Shown here one piece after another: positions 57,482-64,000 of a DNA stretch of 64,000 nt. The notes under the pieces were generated by a model. It saw nothing but the letters and a program-made list of their open reading frames with translations. It was not told the origin of the DNA and made no database searches. Source of the stretch: Bacteroidia bacterium (GTDB lineage: Bacteria; Bacteroidota; Bacteroidia; Flavobacteriales; Flavobacteriaceae); assembly GCA_030431055.1 (NCBI GenBank), contig JAUIJA010000006.1, positions 1 to 64,000 on the forward strand, written 5' to 3'. How positions within the stretch are numbered: the first letter of the stretch is position 1; the number at the start of each line of letters is the position of its first letter. Position numbers and translations under genes: made by a program.

Positions 57482-58417
57482 ATGAATCAAACAACTAATA
57501 CAATTTTGATGATTCGTCCGGTAGCTTTCCGTATGAACGAACAAACAGCGGTTAATAATTATTACCAAAAAGTTTTAGACGATTTAATGCCGGCTACTGT
57601 AAATGCAAAAGCACAAGCCGAATTTGATGCTTATGTTGAAAAATTACGCAACGCAGGAATTAATGTTGTTGTGGTGGATGATACTTTAGATCCAGATACG
57701 CCCGATAGTATTTTTCCAAATAATTGGGTTTCTTTTCACGAAAGCGGAGATGTTGCTCTGTATCCTATGTTTGCTGAAAATCGTCGTTTAGAAAGACGTG
57801 AAGATGTTTTAGATATTTTAGAAGAAAACGGTTTTAAAATAAACGATATTATGGATTATACTTCTGCCGAAGAAGATAATATCTTTTTAGAAGGAACAGG
57901 AAGTATAATTTTAGATCGAGCTAATGAAAAAGCATATTGTGCTTTATCGCCAAGAGCTGATGAAGAATTATTTATTGAGTTTTGTGAAGATTTTGAATAT
58001 ACACCAGTTATTTTTGAAGCTTTTCAAACAGTAAACGGAGAAAGAAAACACATCTATCATACTAATGTAATGATGTGTATTGCAGAAACTTTTGCAGTTA
58101 TCTGCGCTGATTGCATTGACGATAAAAAAGAACGCAAAATGGTTCTCGATAACTTAAAAGAAAGCGGAAAAGAAGTTATCCTAATCACAGAAGAACAGGT
58201 TAATAATTTCGCAGGAAATATGTTACAAGTTCGTGGTGCAAACGACGAACGATTTCTTGTGATGAGTAATGCGGCTTATCAAAGCTTAACAAAAGACCAA
58301 ATAGCAAAAGTAGAAAAGCATTGTAAAATTCTTCACGCAAGTTTAGATATTATTGAAGCATGCGGTGGTGGAAGCGCACGTTGTATGATGGCGGAAGTTT
58401 TTTTACCAAAAGCATAA
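57482..58417 (+). CDS. ctlX: CtlX-type citrulline utilization hydrolase
   Basis: 311 residues, also pentein fold. SIFPNNWVSFHESGDVALYPM and HIYHTNVMMCIAETFAVICAD are characteristic of this group, and GGGSARCMMAEVFLPK carries the catalytic Cys at the C-terminus. Family members called CtlX act on citrulline in Bacteroidota and other bacteria. The gene follows its paralogue by 1 nt. A bidirectional terminator separates it from the MarC gene. Confidence 0.85.
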   Translation: MNQTTNTILMIRPVAFRMNEQTAVNNYYQKVLDDLMPATVNAKAQAEFDAYVEKLRNAGINVVVVDDTLDPDTPDSIFPNNWVSFHESGDVALYPMFAENRRLERREDVLDILEENGFKINDIMDYTSAEEDNIFLEGTGSIILDRANEKAYCALSPRADEELFIEFCEDFEYTPVIFEAFQTVNGERKHIYHTNVMMCIAETFAVICADCIDDKKERKMVLDNLKESGKEVILITEEQVNNFAGNMLQVRGANDERFLVMSNAAYQSLTKDQIAKVEKHCKILHASLDIIEACGGGSARCMMAEVFLPKA

Positions 58418-58430
58418 AACGATAAATAAA

Positions 58431-58461
58431 AAAAATCCGAAGTTTAACTTCGGATTTTTTT
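58431..58461. terminator. Bidirectional terminator between ctlX and the MarC gene
   Basis: AAATCCGAAGT/ACTTCGGATTT with a TTA loop and A/T tracts on both sides serves both convergent transcripts. Confidence 0.85.
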
Positions 58462-58466
58462 ATAAA

Positions 58467-59090
58467 TTATATTTCACTAATTATGGTTAGTATTGCGCTT
58501 ATTATATATTGAATTCCTATTGCAATTGTAAGAAAACCAATAACTCGGGAAATCGCTACAATTCCTGATCCTCCTAAAATTTTCGCTAAATAATGTCCAC
58601 TTCTTAAAATTAAATAAATTACAAAGGCAACTGCAACAATGGCTAATGTTGAGAAAATAATTTCAGAAGTTGTATTATGATCTTGATAAAATGCAATTAG
58701 CAATGAAATCGAACCTGGTCCGGCAAGCATTGGCATTGCTAAAGGTGTTAACGCAATGTGATGTTGTGCTTCTACTTGTTTGCGAACTTTCTTACTTATT
58801 CCTTTGTTTTTACTAAATTGTCCGTTTAATAATGAAAACCCTGAACTTGTTATAATAAGTCCACCTGCAATTCGTAAAGCAGTTATTGTTATTCCGAAGA
58901 ATGTTAAAACATACTTTCCTAAAAAGAATGAAATAACTAAAATTATCAATACGTTGATTGATGTTTTTAGCGAAATAATTGCGCGCTCTTGTTTGGTTGA
59001 ATCTGATGTTAAACCAACAAAAATAGGAATGGTTCCTAATGGATTCAAAACCGAAAATAAGGCGGCGAATAAATAGATAAATGTGTCCAT
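58467..59090 (-). CDS. MarC-family integral membrane protein
   Basis: 207 residues with six hydrophobic segments. FSVLNPLGTIPIFVGLT is the family N-terminal signature, and ALTPLAMPMLAGPGSISLLI follows in the middle. Function is unknown; an old multidrug-resistance link was not confirmed in E. coli. A TTG at 59105 is in frame but inside the -7 element, so ATG at 59090 is used. Confidence 0.9.
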   Translation of the reverse strand: MDTFIYLFAALFSVLNPLGTIPIFVGLTSDSTKQERAIISLKTSINVLIILVISFFLGKYVLTFFGITITALRIAGGLIITSSGFSLLNGQFSKNKGISKKVRKQVEAQHHIALTPLAMPMLAGPGSISLLIAFYQDHNTTSEIIFSTLAIVAVAFVIYLILRSGHYLAKILGGSGIVAISRVIGFLTIAIGIQYIISAILTIISEI

Positions 59091-59102
59091 TAATTTTTTT
59101 TG

Positions 59103-59110
59103 CAAAAGTA
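59103..59110 (-). promoter_or_regulatory. Promoter -7 element of the MarC gene
   Basis: Minus strand TACTTTTG, 12 nt before the ATG at 59090. Confidence 0.55.
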
Positions 59111-59203
59111 AATTTTTAATTCAGAATCTAAATTTAAAATAAAGTTAATTTCAAGTTATTAATCAGTCAGATTAATTTGCTAACTTTATAAAAAATAATT
59201 CAA

Positions 59204-59560
59204 ATGAAAACACTGGTTTTAGGTGCTACTACAAATAAAGACCGTTATGCTTATAAAGCAATTCATAGTTTAATTGGTAAAAGTCATCAAGTTGTGGCGA
59301 TTGGAGCGAAACAAGGTAAAGCGTTAGATATTCCTATTGAAACCGAAAAAATTGATTTTCATAATATCCATACGGTAACGTTGTACTTGAACCCAACACA
59401 CCAAAGAGAATATTATGATTATATTATTTCGTTAAAACCACGACGTGTTATTTTTAACCCAGGAACTGAAAATCCTGAATTTTATACTTTGTTAGATGAA
59501 AATAATATTCAGTATGAAATAGGTTGTACTTTAGTTCTTTTGGCTACGGATCAATATTAA
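59204..59560 (+). CDS. CoA-binding-domain protein (Rossmann fold)
   Basis: 118 residues of the CoA_binding_2/YccU type: [55 protein letters not shown] and [16 protein letters not shown]. The family binds CoA or a nucleotide; its role is unknown. Its last 30 nt overlap the 3' end of the symporter gene on the other strand. Confidence 0.88.
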   Translation: MKTLVLGATTNKDRYAYKAIHSLIGKSHQVVAIGAKQGKALDIPIETEKIDFHNIHTVTLYLNPTHQREYYDYIISLKPRRVIFNPGTENPEFYTLLDENNIQYEIGCTLVLLATDQY

Positions 59561-61051
59561 TCCAATAAAAGTTAACAAACCATTTATCAATAATAATTCA
59601 AATCCGAATTGGTAATAATTTTCACTTGCAAATTCGGTTGCACATTGCCATTTGGTTGAATTGCAGTTGTCTAAATTTTCAAAAAAGTAAGAATAAATTG
59701 TTGATGAGATGCTAATTAAGTAAGTTAGTATTGGTGAAAGAATCGCAATAATTGGAACAAATTTATCTTTTACGCTCCAATTTGTAAATAATCCAAAACT
59801 ATACAAACCAAGTAAAGGGCCATAAGTGTATCCGGCAAATGTAAATAGTTTCGAGATAACACTTGCGTCTTTAATCAAATATTTGAAAGCAATAATTACT
59901 AAAACTAAAACGAATGAGAATAAAATGTGAATTTGTTTTCTAATTTTTACTTGTTTACGTTCGTCATATTTCTTTTCAATATCTAAAATATCAATGCTAA
60001 AAGATGTAGTTAGTGATGTTAAAGCGCTATCAGCACTACTGTAAGCAGCGGCAATTAAGCCAAGTAAGAAGAAAATAAAAATTCCTGTTCCTAAATGATT
60101 TTGAGCTAAAACTGGAAATAAATCATCTTTATGTGCGTCGATTCCGTTTTGTTGTGCGTAATTAGTTAGTAATAATCCTAAACATAAAAAGATGAAATTA
60201 ACAATTGTTAAAACAATCGTGAACCAAAAAATATTCTTTTGAGCGTCTTTCAAACTTCTGCAAGTGAGATTTTTTTGCATCATATCTTGGTCAAGTCCAG
60301 TCATTACAATCGCTATAAAAGCTCCAGAAATAAATTGTTTCCAAAAATATTGACTCGATTTATAATCGTCAAAGAAGAAAGTTTTTGAAAGTTTACTTTC
60401 AGAAATATAATTGAAAATAGAATTACTGTCTAGTTGTAAAGCGTCACCAACGGAATAAAAAGTTACACCAAGTGCAATTAGCATAAAAAGTGTTTGCAGT
60501 GTATCTGTCCAAACGATAGTTTTAATCCCTGATTTAAAAGTGTATAACCAAATTAAAAGAATAGTAATAGTTACTGTTTGCCAAAATTCTACTCCTAAAG
60601 CATCAAATAATACTATTTGTAAAACATTGGCAACTAAAAATAATCGGAAACTAGCACCAACAATTCTTGAAACAATAAAAAACGAAGCGCCTGTTTTGTA
60701 AGAATAATACCCGAAACGACTTTCTAAATAGGTGTAAATTGAAGTTAAATTTAATCGGTAATATAATGGCATTAATACAGTTGCAATTACAAAATAACCT
60801 ACGATGTAGCCTAAAACAACTTGCATATAGCTAAATTGTGAATTTTCAACCCAACCAGGAACTGAAATAAACGTTACACCAGATAAAGATGCGCCAATCA
60901 TTCCAAATGCTACTAAATACCATGGAGATTGTTTATTGGCTTTAAAAAAAGCACTATTGTCGTTAACTTCTTTTCTACCAATAAAGAATGAAACTAAAAC
61001 TAAAACTAAAAAGTAGGAAACGATTATTAACGCTATAGTAATTGGTTGCAT
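59531..61051 (-). CDS. Sodium:solute symporter family protein
   Basis: 506 residues with 13 or so membrane segments of the SSS (PutP/SGLT) family. [20 protein letters not shown] in the first helices and [17 protein letters not shown], near the sodium site, are typical. The substrate cannot be determined. Its stop region overlaps the CoA-binding gene by 30 nt. Promoter TATCTTTG lies 16 nt upstream. Confidence 0.9.
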   Translation of the reverse strand: MQPITIALIIVSYFLVLVLVSFFIGRKEVNDNSAFFKANKQSPWYLVAFGMIGASLSGVTFISVPGWVENSQFSYMQVVLGYIVGYFVIATVLMPLYYRLNLTSIYTYLESRFGYYSYKTGASFFIVSRIVGASFRLFLVANVLQIVLFDALGVEFWQTVTITILLIWLYTFKSGIKTIVWTDTLQTLFMLIALGVTFYSVGDALQLDSNSIFNYISESKLSKTFFFDDYKSSQYFWKQFISGAFIAIVMTGLDQDMMQKNLTCRSLKDAQKNIFWFTIVLTIVNFIFLCLGLLLTNYAQQNGIDAHKDDLFPVLAQNHLGTGIFIFFLLGLIAAAYSSADSALTSLTTSFSIDILDIEKKYDERKQVKIRKQIHILFSFVLVLVIIAFKYLIKDASVISKLFTFAGYTYGPLLGLYSFGLFTNWSVKDKFVPIIAILSPILTYLISISSTIYSYFFENLDNCNSTKWQCATEFASENYYQFGFELLLINGLLTFIGLILIRSQKN

Positions 61052-61067
61052 AAATTTAACTTTCGAG

Positions 61068-61075
61068 CAAAGATA
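61068..61075 (-). promoter_or_regulatory. Promoter -7 element of the symporter gene
   Basis: Minus strand TATCTTTG, 16 nt before the ATG. Confidence 0.5.
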
Positions 61076-61102
61076 AAAGAAAAAATAAATCTTTAGTTTT
61101 TG

Positions 61103-61110
61103 TAAATTTG
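61103..61110 (+). promoter_or_regulatory. Promoter -7 element of recR
   Basis: TAAATTTG ends 5 nt before the ATG, which predicts a leaderless recR mRNA. Confidence 0.55.
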
Positions 61111-61115
61111 CAACT

Positions 61116-61733
61116 ATGGAATTACCATCTAAACTTTTAGAATCAGCTGTTAATGAAATCTCTCAATTACCAGGAATTGGTAAAAGAACAGCGTTAAGAT
61201 TGGCTTTACATCTGTTAAAACAGCCAGTTGAACAAACACAAATTTTAGCTAAATCATTAGAAGACTTAAGAAAGGAAGTAAAATATTGTAAATCTTGTCA
61301 TAACATTTCAGATACAGAATTATGTGGAATATGTAGTAATCCAAAACGTGATGAAAAATTAGTGTGTGTTGTAGAAGATGTTCGCGATGTTATGGCGATT
61401 GAAAACACAGGGATTTTTAACGGATTATATCATGTTTTAGGTGGGAAAATTAATCCTATTGAAGGAATTGGACCAAGTCAGTTAAATATTTCAAGTTTAG
61501 TAGATAAAGTGAATTCAGGAGATGTTACTGAAATTATTTTCGCGTTAAGTTCAACTATGGAAGGTGATACAACAAATTTCTATATCTACAAACAAATACA
61601 GAATGCAAATATTAAAACATCAACAATTGCTAGAGGAATTGCTGTTGGCGATGAATTAGAGTATGCTGATGAAGTAACTTTAGGAAGAAGTTTAGTACAA
61701 AGAATTCCCTATGAAAGCGGATTAAAAAATTAA
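61116..61733 (+). CDS. recR: Recombination protein RecR
   Basis: 205 residues; works with RecF/RecO to load RecA at gaps. Helix-hairpin-helix [20 protein letters not shown], zinc finger [16 protein letters not shown], Toprim start [15 protein letters not shown] and ending Walker-like [22 protein letters not shown]. Normal length. Confidence 0.96.
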   Translation: MELPSKLLESAVNEISQLPGIGKRTALRLALHLLKQPVEQTQILAKSLEDLRKEVKYCKSCHNISDTELCGICSNPKRDEKLVCVVEDVRDVMAIENTGIFNGLYHVLGGKINPIEGIGPSQLNISSLVDKVNSGDVTEIIFALSSTMEGDTTNFYIYKQIQNANIKTSTIARGIAVGDELEYADEVTLGRSLVQRIPYESGLKN

Positions 61734-61790
61734 ATCCCTTTTTTTTAACGGAAAAAGTCTTTTGAGTTTCAAAATTTTAAATCTAAAACC

Positions 61791-61798
61791 TATATTTG
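61791..61798 (+). promoter_or_regulatory. Promoter -7 element of the polysaccharide export genes
   Basis: TATATTTG, 19 nt before the ATG of the Wza-like gene. Confidence 0.5.
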
Positions 61799-61817
61799 TT
61801 TCCTTAAATAATAAAAA

Positions 61818-62624
61818 ATGAAAAACATTAAGTTTCTTCTATATATATTTTTAATTGCAATTGTAAGTTCGTGTATTCCAAATAAAGATCTGGTTTACTT
61901 ACAAAATAAAAAAGGGACCGAGCACTCCGTTGAAATAGACCAAGCTTTTTCAAAGCCTTATAAAGTTCAAGTAAACGATATTTTAAATGTTTCTATAAAA
62001 GCATTAGACCAACGTTTAGTTGAAATGTTTAATCCGTCATCTTCACAAGGTCAACAACAAGGTCAATTAATGATGTCTCAAAATGGATTATATTTTAATG
62101 GTTTCACTGTTGATGATCATGGAAATATTCGTGTGCCAGTTTTAGGAGAAGTGAATGTTTTAGGGTTTACAGTTGATGAAATTAGGCAAACAATTGAGAA
62201 AAGATTATCAGATGAGTATTTTAAAACTGAAGCCCGACTTTTTGTAAATGTAAAATTAGCTGGACTTAGATATACAATTAACGGTGAAATTGGTTCTCCA
62301 GGAACAAATATTTTATATCAAGATAGCGCTACTATAATGGAAGCAATTGCTAATTCTGGAGATATAACAATTACAGGTAATAGAAAAAAAGTTCAGATTA
62401 TAAGAAAAATGCCACATGGCTATGAAACTCATTACTTAGATTTAACAGATTCTGAAGCAATTAAATCACCTTATTTCTATATCCAACCAAATGATTATAT
62501 CTATATAAAGCCATTGCCTCAAAAATCTTGGGGAACAGGTACAACAGGTATGCAAACAGTAGGGACAATTATTACCGCGTTGTCTTTGATTACAACAACT
62601 ATTTTATTATCAAGAAATTTATAA
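61818..62624 (+). CDS. Polysaccharide export lipoprotein (Wza-like)
   Basis: 268 residues. Lipoprotein signal LLYIFLIAIVSSCIPN with the lipid Cys at residue 19, a polysaccharide export (PES) domain (about 47-145; KPYKVQVNDILNVSIKALD) and an SLBB-type segment (about 150-225; YTINGEIGSPGTNILYQD). A C-terminal hydrophobic helix ends the protein. It forms the outer-membrane part of a capsule/exopolysaccharide exporter with the next gene. Confidence 0.9.
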   Translation: MKNIKFLLYIFLIAIVSSCIPNKDLVYLQNKKGTEHSVEIDQAFSKPYKVQVNDILNVSIKALDQRLVEMFNPSSSQGQQQGQLMMSQNGLYFNGFTVDDHGNIRVPVLGEVNVLGFTVDEIRQTIEKRLSDEYFKTEARLFVNVKLAGLRYTINGEIGSPGTNILYQDSATIMEAIANSGDITITGNRKKVQIIRKMPHGYETHYLDLTDSEAIKSPYFYIQPNDYIYIKPLPQKSWGTGTTGMQTVGTIITALSLITTTILLSRNL

Positions 62625-62625
62625 G

Positions 62626-64000
62626 ATGCTGGATTTAAAAGATTTTAATTTTTCTGAATCGCAAAATACATTCGACTTTAAAGGTTTTTTCTTAAAACTA
62701 ATAGGATATTGGAAATGGTTTTTAGTTTCTCTAGTTATAACGTTTCTTATAGCATATAATGTAAATATCAGAAAAGAAAAAGTATATGGGTTAGGAGCAT
62801 CTGTTGTTGTAAAAGATGAGAATAACTCTTTCTTTACTTCAAATACAAGTTTGGTTTTTAATTGGGGTGGAGTTTCTGAAAAAGTTCAAACAATTGTAAC
62901 TACTTTACGTTCACGAACACATAACGAGTATGTGGTTGATAGATTAGAGTACTATATTCAATACCTTCAAAAAGGAGAATATTACTTTGAAGATGTTTAT
63001 GGAAATACACCATTTTATGTTCAAATAGACAAAAATAAAGGGCAACTTCTAGGCTTGCCAATAAAAATCAAGTTTCTTTCTGTTAATAAGTATGAACTTT
63101 CTGTAGATTTTACTGATATAAAATCTTGTAATTTATATCACTATGTTGACTATACAAAAAGTAGTTTCAAAAATAATAATAAAGTTTTTACTCAAACTTT
63201 TTTAATCGATGAACAAGTAGAATTACCATTTTTAAACTTAACACTTCATTTACAACCAGGATCAGATAATTTTTTAGGTAAAGAATATTATATAAAATTT
63301 AATGATTTTAATAGTGTTGTTGCAAAATATAAAAACATTGATGTTTCATTAAATAGTAAGGCACAGTCGGTGGTAAACCTACAGTTAGAAGGTTCAAATA
63401 AAAATCGTTTGGTAGAATATTTAAACGCAACCGTAAATATTTTAAAACGAAATCAATTAGAAAGTAAAAATAAGTTTGCTACAAATACAATTGCTTTTAT
63501 CGATAGTACGCTAGCTGTAATGGAAGGGCGTATTAAAGATGCGGAAAATGAACTTAAAGATTTTAGACAAGGTAAAAATGTGTTTGAGCTAGAAAGTGGA
63601 GGCGAAATGCTTACACAAAAACTTTCTGAGTATGATATTCAAAAAGATCAAATAGACCGAAAAATTAAATATTTAAATCACTTAAAAAGTTATTTAGAAA
63701 AAAGCACCGATTTTTCAAAACTACCAGCACCATCAGTTGCAGGAATAGATGATCCTAATATTTTAACAAATGTTTCAAAATTAATTCAACTTTCTGCTCA
63801 AAGAGATGAATTGAGTTACGCTGTGAAAAACAATACATATTTTACCGAGTTTGATGTTGAGATGGATGCGGTCAAAAAGGTGTTGTTAGAAAATATAGAA
63901 AGCGCTAAAAGTGCTTCATTAATAGATTTAAATATTGTTAGAAACAATATTGCACAAGCGGAAGGACAAGTTAGTTTGCTCCCAGAGCAAAAGCAAGAAC
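62626..64000 (+). CDS. Wzc/GumC-like polysaccharide co-polymerase (5' part)
   Basis: ATG at 62626, 1 nt after the Wza-like gene, open to the window end (458 codons seen). One membrane segment near residues 33-50 (WFLVSLVITFLIAYNV), then a long periplasmic Wzz-type domain with a coiled-coil (about residues 275-330 and onward: STLAVMEGRIKDAENELKDF). The second membrane segment and any tyrosine-kinase domain lie outside the window, so whether it is an autokinase (BY-kinase) is unknown. Confidence 0.85.
   Translation, partial: MLDLKDFNFSESQNTFDFKGFFLKLIGYWKWFLVSLVITFLIAYNVNIRKEKVYGLGASVVVKDENNSFFTSNTSLVFNWGGVSEKVQTIVTTLRSRTHNEYVVDRLEYYIQYLQKGEYYFEDVYGNTPFYVQIDKNKGQLLGLPIKIKFLSVNKYELSVDFTDIKSCNLYHYVDYTKSSFKNNNKVFTQTFLIDEQVELPFLNLTLHLQPGSDNFLGKEYYIKFNDFNSVVAKYKNIDVSLNSKAQSVVNLQLEGSNKNRLVEYLNATVNILKRNQLESKNKFATNTIAFIDSTLAVMEGRIKDAENELKDFRQGKNVFELESGGEMLTQKLSEYDIQKDQIDRKIKYLNHLKSYLEKSTDFSKLPAPSVAGIDDPNILTNVSKLIQLSAQRDELSYAVKNNTYFTEFDVEMDAVKKVLLENIESAKSASLIDLNIVRNNIAQAEGQVSLLPEQKQE

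Overview
The window is about 64 kb of AT-rich chromosome from a member of the Bacteroidota, most likely a Flavobacterium or a close relative in Flavobacteriaceae. The evidence is the short primary sigma factor, the many promoters that fit TAnnTTTG, the absence of clear Shine-Dalgarno sequences, XrtF with its partner, the HYC_CC_PP family, CtlX and the ribosomal gene order. The genus is inferred; no species is claimed. No insertion sequence, prophage, CRISPR array or rRNA gene was seen.

Layout. 1-10.9 kb is the end of a division and cell-wall cluster: murE (partial), mraY, murD, ftsW, murG, murC, ftsQ, ftsA and ftsZ, tightly packed and closed by a terminator. 10.9-18 kb holds yqeY, a tRNA-Arg, an MtfA-like peptidase, a CBS protein, then rpe, rpoD, pnp, rpsO and a free methionine sulfoxide reductase on the minus strand. 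18-22.9 kb is accessory: the exosortase XrtF pair, a Cys-rich protein/TonB receptor/HMA metal locus and a TPR protein. 22.9-35 kb has mpl, a possible HEPN protein, radC, an ABC transporter with a His-rich permease and a DUF3299-like partner, a HAD nucleotidase, unknown envelope proteins, rarA, a rhomboid protease, rlmB and an Omp85-type protein.

35.1-52.5 kb is the ribosomal region: rpsL-rpsG-fusA-rpsJ, then after a terminator and a new promoter rplC through rplQ, with secY, infA, rpmJ (38 codons) and rpoA. Four gaps in this otherwise packed block (before rplC, rpsH, rpsD and rplQ) contain RNA-structure candidates. The 20-bp hairpin with its own promoter before rpsH and the bulged hairpin with pseudoknot potential before rpsD are the strongest unexplained signals in the window.

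52.5-64 kb holds carA, eno, citrate synthase, two guanidine-modifying-superfamily hydrolases, a MarC protein, a CoA-binding protein, a sodium:solute symporter, recR and the start of a polysaccharide export locus (Wza-like lipoprotein and a truncated Wzc-like protein).

Several genes (rlmB, the Omp85 protein, recR, the TPR gene) have the promoter -7 element only 4-6 nt before the start codon, which predicts leaderless or nearly leaderless mRNAs.
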